Positions 17,508-27,944 of a DNA stretch of 36,288 nucleotides are shown here, in pieces. The notes under the pieces are model-generated. The model was not told the origin of the DNA. It saw only the letters and a list, made by a program, of their open reading frames with translations, and did no database searches. This DNA comes from Chara braunii (Eukaryota; Streptophyta; Charophyceae; Charales; Characeae): positions 483,661 to 519,948 of the forward strand of contig BFEA01000494.1 of NCBI GenBank assembly GCA_003427395.1, read 5' to 3'. Position 1 is the first letter of the stretch. The number at the start of each line of letters is the position of its first letter. The position numbers and the translations under genes were made by a program.

Positions 17508-18530
17508 TTATGAAGTCAAGCTGGGTCGAGGGCGAAGCTGACGATCCGATGGTAGAAACTGGACGCAAGTACGGCGTGGAGTCGAAGGTACCGACTTGCC
17601 TTGTAGCTTGCGTTCGTAACATGCGAGGACGTCGGGGGTTGTCGCCTGAAATTCTGCATGGGTCAACCAACGGTCAGCCTTATGGCTACAGTAAGAAAAA
17701 TGTACCAAGTACTCAGTCGGCTTGTTGCCATAGCATTACTGGGAGATGAAGTCGCCGACCTCCTGAAAACCATCCATGGAGGGTGGGTCTTGCGATCGTC
17801 GTCCGAGAAAGTCGTCGTGTTCCGTTGAAACGGAGAGAAACTTAGAACAATGAAAAAATGGGTAGATGGGCAAGTGGGCGGGCACCTGAATGACGAATGA
17901 AGGTCCTTCGGGTGCATACCCAGCGAGTGCCACAATGCGCCAAGGCCACATCCATTTCGGAGGGAGCTTGCGAAAGATATCCTGTTCGAGGCTGAATTTC
18001 GCAGCGGAGACCTAAACGAGGAAGACGTTGGCGATTGGCCTATTGGCGCATGCGTTGCTGCGTCTTCGACATCTGGTCGCGTGCCTTGACAAGAAGCTCT
18101 TGCATCCGTCGAATGAAGACAAGGTGGTCGTCACTCTCGGTCGCCCGTGGGATGATCGCGTCCAACGGAGAAGTGACCGGCGAGCCATGCTCGAGCTCAA
18201 AGGGTGACATCCTGAGAGTCGGATGAATGCATGAGTTATATGTCAACTCGACATCCGGCAGCCACTCAACCCAATCCTTTCGGTCGGGACGGATGAGAGT
18301 GCGGAGAAAAACCTGCGCGGTTTGATGTGCCCTCTCCTTTTGGTCATCGATTTGTGGATGGTGAGCCGCACTCGGTTTGAGAGATGAGCCCCCTTGTTTG
18401 ATGAGCGCCAACCAAAAATTGGACATGAACCGAGTGTCGCGGTCGCAAATGATCTCCTTGGGGTAACCCTTGGTACGAATCCAACCGGCGTAAAGAATCC
18501 AACTTTGCAAAATGCCCTGCTACTTGCCAA
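17508..18530 (-). pseudogene. Chromovirus-type Ty3/gypsy integrase and chromodomain relic
   Basis: Integrase inserts the LTR-element cDNA, and the chromodomain steers it to chromatin. A frame at 18510-18040 holds the second half of a retroviral-type integrase core: CDRDTRF with the catalytic Asp at residue 23, then Glu at residue 59, the canonical D-35-E spacing, followed by a DWVEWLP segment and an SPFE motif. The first catalytic Asp and zinc finger are missing; upstream of 18530 similarity ends. After a frameshift, 17951-17736 carries an LPIYPFFH motif, like IHPVFHVS before the chromodomain. Past one stop, 17708-17600 gives a chromodomain-like tail (DRWLTHAEF, then VLACYERKL). It is clearly dead and a different family from the element at 21-29 kb. 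Confidence 0.85.
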
Positions 18531-18788
18531 CTACTCCAAGGCCCAATTGCAAAAGGCCAAGACCCAAGCGGTGAGGTCCAGATTGCAAAATTGCGCAGCG
18601 GCCTGACAGGCGCATAACACAAAGATTTCGTCCCAAAGAGCATTCCGCTCTACCCACATCTTTTAGGGGCATTTTCGCATATATCTCAACTTATGAGGTG
18701 CTTCACAAATTATCCCAAAAATAACAGAAATGGAATGCATCCATTTCCAACAGAGCATGCTTTCTATACCAAACCACTTAAACAACAG

Positions 18789-19005
18789 GGGCCAAGTCCC
18801 GTAGCAGGGTTGAGTTTTCTCAACGCCTGAATCTAGATGTAAACTCAATGTGATTTTTGCACGTCTCCTCAAACACGTCCAGATTGAGGCATTGAGGAAA
18901 CTCAAAGCTGGAAGTGAGACTCTCAATGTGATTTATGCACATCTCCTCAAACACGTCCAGATTCAGGCGTTGAGGAAACTCAAAGCTGCAAGTGGGACTT
19001 GGCCC
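18789..19005. mobile_element. 217-bp foldback with 78-bp internal tandem
   Basis: The ends are GGGCCAAGTCCC (18789-18800) and GGGACTTGGCCC (18994-19005). The arms continue for about 50 bp at roughly 80% identity (CTCAACGCCTGAATCT in both). Between them a 78-bp unit starting CTCAATGTGATTT occurs at 18844 and 18922. Since 78 is divisible by three, the minus frame shows a repeated 26-residue block with FEFPQ.LNLDVFEE, which I take to be a by-product. No target duplication is clear. Confidence 0.75.
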
Positions 19006-19280
19006 TAGGCTAGTATCAGGTAGCATTACTGGTCTTCAACTGAATACAACCGTTTTTTTTTCCTTTTTTTAATAAAAAGGTCAGGTTGTTGTAGACGTCA
19101 GGTTCCAGACATACAGTGGTCGCAGTCATCAATCAGCCATTGGTTGTCCTGACAATTTTTACTTGTGAGACGGCCTCCCTACCCATCCTCTCGTCAATTC
19201 TCCCAGTGTACCCGTATTCCCGCTATCCCACCTCAGTGTTAATCACTTAGGACTCTCACCCCGCCAGGTGACTTGGACCG

Positions 19281-19345
19281 GACAACAGTTATTATAGCTG
19301 TATTTGGAGCAACTTTGAGTCTAGATACAGCAATTATGACCCTAT
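19281..19345. mobile_element. Palindromic MITE core, ends eroded
   Basis: GTTATTATAGCTGTATTTGG and GTCTAGATACAGCAATTATG match the two inner arms of the 9947/16543 family. The TTCACCC ends are gone. Confidence 0.65.
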
Positions 19346-19498
19346 GCAGGTAGCTGGCACCAAGCAGGAGGGACAACCAGCACACAGTAGTCCCTCCTGC
19401 TGCCCAGAAGAGATAGTGGAAGAGTCGAATTAAAAGTCCAACAGGCCCTGCTCACTCTGAACGCTGTGACATATGATGTGAGGGATGCTTCCCAACCT

Positions 19499-19629
19499 TT
19501 TTTTTTTTTTTTTTTTTTTTGGATAAATGCTTCAGTCTATTCGTGGGGAGCAGCATGAGTTGGGAATTGGGTCCAGCGTCCCATATAGAATTATACAAGT
19601 CATTTGAAATACCAGGGTCATTACCTGGC
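19499..19629 (-). mobile_element. LINE-type retroposon 3' end, two hairpins, A22
   Basis: On the minus strand the order is hairpin A (GCCAGG, loop TAATGAC, CCTGGT; 19629-19611), hairpin B region (19577-19559), CTGCTCCCCACGAATAGACT and an A22 tail (19520-19499). It aligns with 16019-16154. Hairpin A has swapped a G-C pair for A-T relative to that copy. Hairpin B pairs fully only on the plus strand, through wobble pairs. Confidence 0.82.
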
Positions 19630-19639
19630 TTCGACTAAG

Positions 19640-20780
19640 AACAATCTGAGAACTATTAAAGGAGCTCAGGAAAATTTAGGAAAAACATGGATAACTGTTG
19701 ACCAATTGCTAGGTTATTCAAGTAGCAATTGCTAAGTCAAAAAGGAGAGCCACAAAAGTCCTTCGAATGCTCAGAACCCCTGGAATCCCTAACAAAACCC
19801 TCTAAAATTCTCTAACATTGTTTTATTCATTGTCGAGGTCTCCCAGGCCTCATGCCCCCACCCTGCTAGGTTACAGGGCAACACGACTCACCCCGGCTCC
19901 GGCCAGCGTCCTCCCTTAATAAATAAATAAACAAAAGTTCAACCCACAACAGCAAAAATGATGCCACTGACGACCTGCGGCACTCTTGGTGCCCAACCAA
20001 CTCAGATAGCTGACTTGCTTCCCCCGTTCCGTATTGGTAGGGTCTTTGGCAGAGTCTTTGGCCATTACGAGTGCGCATGTGTGTGTGTGTGCACGCTCTG
20101 TGTGCGGTGTGTGGGAGAATGTTGGCCATAGACACTGCTGTCACTCGATGGGGGCGGAGAAAGTAGATGGGAGGCGCAGCTACTGGCAGAATGCTCGACT
20201 AAGAGGTTTATCCCACTATAAACTTTTAACAAAAATTCGGAAAAGTTCCTTCAAAGTCGGGGTTATCGCGAAGGATTCGTAAAAAAACGATTGGATCCCA
20301 TATGTCCGGACGCTTAGGGGCTTTTCCGATTGCGTAGGCGAATTTTGATGAGCGTGAACGGATCCAGTGGAGATACCCTGTTCCGAAACCAAACCGCCAC
20401 CGCCGTTCAACAATTTTCCCGTCCCAAAATAAACCGCCTTCACAAAAAAAAATAAAAAAATAAAACCCGAAAAATTGCCTACTTTTTGGGGGAAGGTCAG
20501 AGGGTCACGGGCTGCTGGCCGTTTCGTAACAATTTGGCGTCATGGGTCACACCTGTGGCGACACACACGTTTTCGTGAGTAGAAACAGTCGTCTTGTTTT
20601 CCAGTGTTGTCAAAGGGGGAACCATGTGGGATCCCCCTGTTTTTTACAAAAAGTCCCTCTACTAACAAATGTGGGATCATGTATTAAAAAGTAGATGTAG
20701 ATAGGAAGCGCAGCTACTGGCAGAATGCTCGGCTAAAAAGTAGATGTCCATAGGAGGCGCGCCCCGTCCTTGCTTTAGCT
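19640..20780. repeat. Mostly unassigned, with a repeated 43-bp segment
   Basis: GCGCAGCTACTGGCAGAATG with its flanks (AAGTAGATG before, CTCG.CTAA after) occurs at 20161-20203 and 20691-20737, and a partial third copy starts at 20736. I see no gene in the rest. Confidence 0.6.
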
Positions 20781-20782
20781 GC

Positions 20783-20783
<1 letters not shown>

Positions 20784-20822
<39 letters not shown>
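20784..20822. repeat. C39 homopolymer
   Basis: An unbroken run of 39 C on the plus strand. Such runs are rare and easily mis-sized in sequencing. Confidence 0.9.
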
Positions 20823-21345
20823 TGACCACCGCCTATTAGGGCAGGGGTAACATGCATCCCCTTAATTGTGAGAGGTAGCTACACTTGCAGAGGTCCCTCC
20901 TTCTATAGGCTTAGGAGTAGTGGTAGGTAGGTAGTGAAAGGTGAAATTGAGAGAGAAAAAAAGTGATGTCAATTTTAGTTTGAGCTTTGAGGAGAAAATC
21001 AAGTCCCCAAAATAAGTGTGAGTGTGTCTGCTCATATTCCCAGCCTAATTAAACTGTATTAGAAAGGTGACTTGGGGAGAAAGAATAAGGCAATTTGAGA
21101 GACTCCTTAGTTTCCTAACTATTGATAGCTTCGATGACATGAGAGACTAGTCACCTCTATTGGAGGCTATTGCCATAGTAGGCAACGCAAGGGAGAGTGA
21201 CTCCACAGTGGTAATAAAGTTTTTACTCTTAAATACCTTTGAGCATCAGTTTGAGATCCCTGATTATGTCCATCATGAGATCTATCTTTCAGATGTCGCC
21301 TATGATGGTTAATAATGCCCAGTTTGGTTGAATAGCTAACATTTG
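20823..21345. other. Unassigned; may hold the 5' LTR/leader of the Ty3 element
   Basis: Lies directly upstream of gag. I found neither clear LTR termini nor a primer-binding site, and saw no obvious match to the 3' region at 25.8-27.8 kb. Confidence 0.35.
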
Positions 21346-21350
21346 AGGTT

Positions 21351-21962
21351 GTGCTGGAAGGAAGAGTAGTCAAGACAGAAGGGACTCTTCGGATCTCAGA
21401 CATAAATCTCTCTACCTTGGATGAGCTTGAGTTCTTGCAGCCTTTCTTTGATCAAATAAGAGATTCTGCCCTGAAAGTCGTTACTGAGCAGACTGAGATC
21501 AACTATTTATTAAAAGTGGTGAAAGTGGAAACTGTTGAGAGGATATCATACCATTTTTCTAAAGAAAGAGTTTCTCTTGCAAGAAGGATTAAAAGTGGTT
21601 CGTAAGTTTTTCTTGCAAGAAGGATTAACAGTAGTTCGCAAGCAATGCAATTTGACTATAAGATTATAGATTTGACACGGTACTTTATGATCCGGGGTAC
21701 TATGAGGGGATATAACAGGAGACTGAACAGGGATGATGAGAGAAAACTGATTGAGGATTATATTGAAAGACTGAGAAGGATTGCATTACCGTTAATTACT
21801 ACTCAAACAAGTATTGCTTATACTCTCTACATACATAATTCTCAAGGAGTAGAGCAAACAAGAGAGGAGAGAGACGAACATGTATCTCTTGCGAGAAGAG
21901 TAAGGATTGAAAGTGAGGGAGAAGAGGTCAAGAGTGGCAATAAAGAGAGGAGAGAACACTAA
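21351..21962 (+). pseudogene. Ty3/gypsy gag N-terminal region, internally duplicated
   Basis: Two frames in the same phase (21351-21605 and 21645-21962) share a pattern: VVTEQTEINYLL against LITTQTSIAYTL, each followed later by an ER/EHVSLARR block. A short tandem duplication (TCTTGCAAGAAGGATTAA at about 21576 and 21611) separates them. In the first copy the sequence CGTAAG gives a TAA stop where the second copy reads CGCAAG. This is the presumed matrix-side part of Gag; I know no named domain for it. Confidence 0.55.
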
Positions 21963-21973
21963 GAGAAAGATTT

Positions 21974-22612
21974 ATGGTCAAAATGGTTGGTCGAGGAAGA
22001 TCTAACTCTTCCTCAAGGACTAACGAAGAGGCCCTGGTTGGTCTCATACGGGAACTGGTTGAGAGATTTGACACTATAAAAGGGAGGTTAGATATTGCAA
22101 TAGCAAAAATGTCAGACGGGAGGATTTCATGCTTAAGAGGGCCTCAAGTAAATGACTTTTTGGGTGAATATGAATTATATGGTCTCAGTTATGGTTGGAC
22201 AGACAAACAACGACTTAAGCACCTTCTATCTTACTGTGACACTAACTCGAGGTTGGTTGTTCAAGAGTTGATGGAAGGGGCTACTACATGGGAAGAAGTT
22301 AAGGAAAGAATGGAAAAAAAAGTTTGAGAATGATTATGTTCCAACAACTACCAAGGATCTCATCAACATCAGAAGAGCTAAGTATGACACTTTCAATGTT
22401 TTTCTACAAATTTTTAACAGAACGGCCAGAAAGATTTCATACTTGGATGAGGCTCAAAGATGTCATATTTTTCTGACTAATTTTACTGATAATGAAAAGC
22501 AATTTTTTCTTAATCAAGCTCAACACCACCCTCTCAGATGGGATGAAATGGTTACAATACTCAGAACTCTACCCACAGTTTCTTACAATAAATGGTCACT
22601 GGATTAGATTAG
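21974..22612 (+). pseudogene. Ty3/gypsy Gag capsid region, frameshifted
   Basis: Gag capsid builds the virus-like particle. The frame at 21974-22327 has the retrotransposon Gag pattern: a FLGEYEL segment, a GW.DKQRLKHL helix, YCD, and WEEVKERMEKK. Around 22320 an A-rich run (GGAAAAAAAAGTTTGAG) breaks the frame, and a shifted frame continues FENDYVPTT through about 22606 with the expected Gag helices (LDEAQRCHIFL). The A8 run could in principle be a slippery site, but the stop-riddled context suggests a decay indel. Confidence 0.72.
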
Positions 22613-22628
22613 TACATTGGTGAAAGAC

Positions 22629-23087
22629 TGAGAAACTGAGAACGGTATGAATAGAGGGATCAATCTGAGTGTTGAAAATATCATTCAATGGGTTATGGTC
22701 AATTATATGCCTGGTAATCATGCTACAGATGAAAAAGGGAAGAAAATGGTTGAAAGTGATGATGAGGATGACGATGATGATAATGATGAAAATTATGGTA
22801 AAAGATGGGATTCCTCTAGATTCAGAAAGAATGGAGGAAATGATGAAAAAGGGAACAGAAAGAGGAGGAAGTATGACGAACAACCAAGAAATAACTTTGT
22901 TTGCTACTACTGTGGTGAAGGAGGTCATACTACCACTCACTGTAAGCCCTTGGAAAAGGATGTGAAGAGGGAGGTGACAAAAAATGATGCTATGGGTCAT
23001 GTATGTGACAGTTCATGGAACAAATTGGATCCCAGACATCCTGGAGGTATGAGACTTCTTGCCCTTAAGCATATGATGAAAAGATAA
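22629..23087 (+). pseudogene. Gag nucleocapsid with CCHC zinc knuckle
   Basis: An acidic run (DDEDDDDDNDEN) and a basic stretch (GNRKRRKYDEQ) precede a perfect CX2CX4HX4C zinc knuckle at 22902-22943, which in Gag binds the element's own RNA. The frame opens again after stops near 22608 and 22630. A Pol precursor-like frame follows after a short gap. Confidence 0.85.
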
Positions 23088-23113
23088 AGAAAAAGAAGAA
23101 GAGAAAAACAAAT

Positions 23114-23770
23114 GTGAATGTTCACACTTTCGTTGGTGAATTGCCTAAAGGGCTTATACAAGAATCTGATGAATCTTTTATCATGATTGAGCTGCTCTTA
23201 CAATTTCTCACTTTAGCGGAAGGCATGCCTGATAAGATTACTCTAAATGAGCTTCCATTAGGGGAGAGTTTTGCTTCTCAGATTTCCTCTGAGTTAGCAG
23301 CATTTTCTCCTTGCAAGCCTGCTTGTTCGGCCAACATGATGTCGTTTGAAGGTGATTTACCACCAGAACTCGTTATAGATTCCAACACAGTGATTACAGA
23401 GGTGAGGAACGTTCAAGCACACTTTACACTTCAAATGACAGAGGAAAAGAAAAGAAGAAAGACCGAGGAGGCTCTGATTGAAATTTTTGATGATCAAGAA
23501 CTAGAACCCTCGTTCAAAATGGGTGAACAAGGAAATAAAAGAATTTTTTTTCTTAAGAGTGAGTTGGAGGATGGAACTGTAATTACGGATGTAATTACTA
23601 AGATGTTGGAAAAAACAGAAGTGACCTTGTCTTTCAAGGAGGCAATGACACTAACACCTAAATTGAGAGAGGAACTGAAGAAACTAATTGAAAAGAAAAG
23701 AATGAAAGTTAATCACCTGGGATCAGTCTTTCCCAGTCAAGTTAACAGGACTTTGTCCGGATTTAGATGA
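23114..23770 (+). pseudogene. Gag-Pol linker region upstream of protease
   Basis: A 218-codon frame without stops and without a recognised domain. It lies between the zinc knuckle and the protease, where elements of this lineage carry a poorly conserved spacer. It overlaps the protease frame as ATGA at 23767-23770. Confidence 0.6.
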
Positions 23771-24214
23771 GATTCGCGACCATCGGCTGTGGATATCTAA
23801 CTGTCTACATTAATCAAGTGAAAATTCAAGCTTTAGTGGATTCTGGGGCGGAAATGATACTTATCTCTCAAAAGTCAATGAAAGTCTGTGATCTAACTAT
23901 TGATAGACCTTCGAAACAAATACTAAGTAATATTGCTGGAGAACTTTGACAATTTGCCTATCAGAGTTAGGATGATGACAACCGAGTTATTGGGATTCGT
24001 GGTGCCAGACTTGGACCATGACTGTATTCTGGGTGCTCCGTTCTTACACAGGATGGAGTCTTCCAGTTTTTCCATCATGAAGGGTCATCATGGATCAGTC
24101 TACAAGACCCGGAGATTGCACAGGAACAAACCTTTATGGTCTGTACGACTTATCATCACAAGCACAAGAAATCAGCCAACTCAATTAGAAGGGAAGAGTC
24201 TGCTGAGAGGATAA
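23767..24214 (+). pseudogene. Retropepsin (aspartic protease), frameshifted
   Basis: The protease cuts Gag-Pol. The active-site motif is ALVDSGAEM with Asp-Ser-Gly at 23839-23847. The frame closes at 23949, and the second conserved block, CILGAPFL, continues in another frame (23933-24214), as expected of a retropepsin split by an indel near 23940. Confidence 0.85.
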
Positions 24215-24418
24215 GAAAAATAAAAGGGAAAGACAAACAAGAGTTCAAAGAGAAAGTCTCGGTTGATATCAATCAGATTTCAAAAATGATGAAAGCTCTT
24301 GGCAAACTCAAAGACGGAGATTGGCAGATTGAGGCATTTAAAAAGGATGTCGAGACTGCCAAGGGTGAAAAAATGGAATTAAAGTTTACATCAACTCATC
24401 CTTTTATAGAAAAATAGT
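24215..24418 (+). pseudogene. Pol spacer between protease and reverse transcriptase
   Basis: A Lys-rich frame (24136-24417) reading KLKDGDWQIEAF. It lies in a third frame relative to the protease, so at least one more indel separates it from the reverse transcriptase. Confidence 0.45.
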
Positions 24419-25555
24419 CACTGGGTCAAAAATAAAGTACAAACCCAAGGGGGTGAAGAAAAACCCAGTGGCGGTCCTCATAGAAAAAAATCATGACGAG
24501 ACACTGGAAAAGGAGAGGAGAATTATCGAAGCATTAAGGGAATTTGCGAAATTTGGGGATAGAGTCAGCAGGAAAAGGTTTGACACGATGAAGATAGACT
24601 GAGATAAATTTATTATGCCTAAAGAGAAGGAATATATTTTGAAAGTGTGTCAAGAATTTTTCGGTGCATTCTCCTTTAATGATGAAGAAATAAGACGGTT
24701 GGATGTGAATATGATAAAAATGATAAAAATCTAGACAGTTGATCATATCTTATCGAATGACAGACCAACCAAGTATTCCCCGAAAGAAGAAGCAGAAGTG
24801 GTAAAGTACCTTGATAAGAAAATTGCATCTAATGTTGCTGAGCCTGCTGATGGACCGTATGCTAACCACTGGTTTTGTTTTTTGAAACCAGGGGGTGGAT
24901 TGAGGTGGATACAGAATCTTTAGAAGCTCAACTCAGTAACGGTACGTGATGCAGGTAGTCTCCCTAATGCTGATCTCCATTCCAAATCCTTTGTTGTTCG
25001 ATGCATTTATTCTTTAATTGATCTGTATTCTGGATATGATTAGTTTCTCATTGATCTCACTAGCCGACCAATGAATGTCATGCACACACTAAGGGGTCTT
25101 ATTCAGATGTGCATGATACCTCAAGGTTGGACCAATGGTGTGACAGTGGTTCAAAGGGATATGATCAAAGTCATGCAAGATATCTTGCCTGAGATAACAA
25201 GCCCTTATATTGATGATAATCCTGCGAAAGTACTCATGGTAAGAGATGAGACTTTGGTTGGGGATGGCATCATAAAGTTTATCTGGAAGCATGCTCAATG
25301 TGTGAAGCTGGTCTTTGAGAGACTTTAGAAGTATAATCTGACTGTCGGTGGACCAAAATCACTTCTCTTCTAAGCAGAGGTCACCATTTCGGACTTTAGA
25401 TGTTTCTCCAAGGGTCGGAGCCTTGACCCCAAGAAGATAGACAAAATTTTGAACTGGTCTCTGCCCCTCAAGCGGGTGACAAACGTCAAAAGCTTCTTGG
25501 GTGTCTGTGGGTTCTGAAGGATTTTTATTCCTCATTTTGCTATTGTAAGGGTATT
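24419..25555 (+). pseudogene. Ty3/gypsy reverse transcriptase with seven in-frame stops
   Basis: Reverse transcriptase copies the element RNA. One reading frame carries the whole domain: GPYANHWFCFLKPGGGLRW, the SLIDLYSGYD block, MIPQGWTN, the catalytic PYIDD with YIDD at 25206-25217, an FIWKHAQCV helix and VKSFLGVCGF near the end. Stops lie at 24600, 24732, 24921, 25041, 25326, 25371 and 25515, yet there is no frameshift across 1.1 kb. In the family, Gln is common where 24921 and 25041 stop. Similarity ends at the FIPHFA segment (about 25540), before RNase H. The PYIDD type and the helix after it resemble fungal elements. Confidence 0.9.
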
Positions 25556-25561
25556 TGCGCC

Positions 25562-25801
25562 GACAACGAGTATAGTTCGGATGAGGAAGAAGATGAATCA
25601 CGAAGTTATGACACTCACCTACGATCTTACCCTCGCCATTCACTTGCCGCGTGGTACGAAAAAACCCCATCTCTGAATAGGATGGAGTACTTTCAAAAGA
25701 AGTTCGAGGCGCGCTACGGCGCGCCCAACACTTCTTCTCGCGCCTCGAGCTTCTTCCCCTCCGTATACTCCCAGGGCTTCCACCACTCCTACTACAAGTA
25801 G
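25562..25801 (+). other. Short open frame of unknown origin at an element junction
   Basis: An 80-codon frame ends with TAG at 25799-25801. It begins acidic (SSDEEEDESRSY), is rich in Arg, Ser, Tyr and Phe, and has an FEARYGAPN segment. Its third positions and CGCGC-rich stretch (25708-25745) are more GC-rich than the retrotransposon on its left. It starts where reverse-transcriptase similarity stops, in a different frame. It may be a fragment of another coding sequence joined at a rearrangement point. No family recognised. Confidence 0.35.
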
Positions 25802-27840
25802 GGCCCTGGTGTCTGCCCCATCATCCTCTATCCCATGTGCAATCTCTCTCTCTTCTCATAGTAATAACTGTACCCTCTCTTGCATCTTTTTTCTTCTCGT
25901 CTTACATCAGGTTGAGTTCATGGCTGTCTTCTATATTCTGTATAAGCACGACTTTCTCTCGAATTTTTGAGTCTGTTTCTTTCAAGTTTTCAGTTCATGT
26001 CACACTTTATAGTGTCTCTGGCTTGAGAGTTTGAATAACTTAAGGTCGGGGATGCAGATTCCTTGTGAACCAGGCCGCTTGTCGGCCACCAAACAAACTT
26101 AAGAAAGATTACGTTTTCACTTTCCCATTCGCTGCTGGTTTTTACCTCTTGTCATTCTGAAATTTGTTTTCTGTCTGATTTTTTACAGCAGGAAGGTTAC
26201 CTCACCCTTCACCCTGACAGCAAAGTCGTGGATATTGTCAATCTTGTCCCAATGCTCTTGAAGTTAATCTTGTTGGTCATGCTGGAGATAGGGCATACCA
26301 AACCCTTTTTCCTTTATCTGGTCTGATAACTTCAAGTAAGTCTTTATGTACCTGCAAAACAAACGAGTTACACAGACAATAGACTGTGTCTCCAGCAAAC
26401 AAGTTCCCTAACAATTAACAGCCAAGCAACAAGTAACAAGATAAAACCCAAAATAAAATAGTAAAATAATAAAACAACAAAATGATAAAATAATAATTTA
26501 ATAGACATTACAAGACAGATCTTCGCACTCAAAAGTTATTCATTGCCTTGGTTTTGGCCCACCACTGGTCAGGAATGACAGACCTCTCGTCAGCCTGACA
26601 TACCTTATTCGGCCCGCCTCAGGCCAGGACCAATCAGACCATTTGTTTTGATGTCCCTTTAACCTGCCTCTAGGTCAGGACCAGCATACCCACTACTCGA
26701 GTATGGCAGCCCTTTGACACTCTCGCCAGGACACCTAGACTATAGCGGGTCTGGTCACCCTATGACAGTAGATCTCCCGTCAGTCAGACTGTCCCGTACC
26801 CGGATTTAACCACTGCGGTCGGGGACCGGCTCACCCACCAGTTTTTGGCTTAGGGCGTTGGCTGCCCCGCCCAGATTTTTGAACGTGGGACCCAGTCTAA
26901 CCACAGTTCCAGGCTCTGGCGAACCTCACTGGATTGCATCCTCTGACTGCGGTAGGGTTCTTGTTGACCTCTTTTGACCTCACAGGCCAGACTCCCGGAG
27001 TCTTAGCCTCAGTCAACTACGAAATTCGACACTCGCGTCGGGGACCTGCTGACCCCACCAGATTGCAACCTACTATGGTAAGGCTCTGGCTAGCCCCGAC
27101 AATCAATGCATCTTTAGGTTAGAGAAGAAAATCCCAGGCACAAACAGCCAAGCAAACATCTCATACCCACAGTCAGACAGTCCATACCCCAGATAACGGA
27201 ACAAACATTTCTCAAGAGACGCCCCTTCAGTCTCAAGAGGCACTAAACAACAATAAACGACAGCCGACAATGTATTTTTCAGAGACCTCCCTTCAGCCTC
27301 AGGAAGTACAAAGTGTTGATCCCAGAGAGGTCCCGTCCCTCATCTGAGATTGAAGATAGGCATCTTAGTCAAGAAACACTAAGTCCCCAAACTGACAATT
27401 CTCTTGGTCAAGCAAGGCTGAACTTCTTCATGCCTATCTTCCTGATAGCTCTCTTGGACAGACAGCTAAGTGAGAAGACACGAAGTCCCTCTACTGACAA
27501 CTCTCTAGACAAGTAGAGTTGAACTTCTTTATGTCTGTCAGACTCTTCTCTTATTCACGAAAAATTAATACCGATTTCTCTTTGATGTGCCACAGTCACG
27601 AGTTCTCTGAACTTGATACTGCATAAATTCTCAGAGGGATAATCTCTTATCACTTTTCTCACTGCAACTGCACCTTATAATTGTTTCTCACTCAGGGATT
27701 TGATACTCCAACATCGACTGTAACTTCACATCAATAGTACTTTGATCTCATTGGATCTATTACTTGCAGAAATAAGAAAACCATTCAGATGCAGAAACGA
27801 GTATGGATCATCTAAAAAGTCTCTCTCAAGTCCCTCGTGT
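25802..27840 (-). mobile_element. Presumed 3' LTR/non-coding end of the inverted half-element
   Basis: On the minus strand this follows the integrase C-terminus. GACACGAGGGACTTGAGAG (about 27841-27823) is a purine-rich stretch placed where a polypurine tract would lie. No LTR partner was found by eye, so the boundary is a guess. Inside are degenerate repeats with AGG.CAGGACCA (26566-26730), a palindrome TACTCGAGTA, and the hairpin pair listed separately. Confidence 0.4.
27352..27539. repeat. Two ~101-bp units, each flanked by its own inverted arms
   Basis: TGAACTTCTT recurs at 27419 and 27520, a 101-base period. Unit 1 is closed by GAAGATAGGCAT/ATGCCTATCTTC (27352-27363 with 27430-27441, 12 bp perfect). 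Unit 2 is closed at the same relative place by GACAGACA/TGTCTGTC (27457-27464 with 27532-27539). The loops align and the stems do not. Confidence 0.75.
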
Positions 27841-27944
27841 CAAAATTTGTCATGCTGGAAATTGACATACTGAATTGACAATATAAGAGTAGTCAAAGTA
27901 TGTTGAAGTTCTTGTTTTTGTGTCTCGCTAAACTTTTCTTAATT

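Noticed and set aside
17097-17670. 130- and 180-codon minus frames downstream of the chromovirus relic
   Set aside because: They overlap in different frames and lack motifs. Only the segment above about 17600 matches the integrase tail.
20347-20370. TTGATGAGCGTGAACGGATCC as a hammerhead core
   Set aside because: The conserved GAAA and matching helices are absent.
22315-22330. A8 run as a programmed frameshift site in gag
   Set aside because: The element is already broken by many stops and indels, so a decay indel is the simpler reading.
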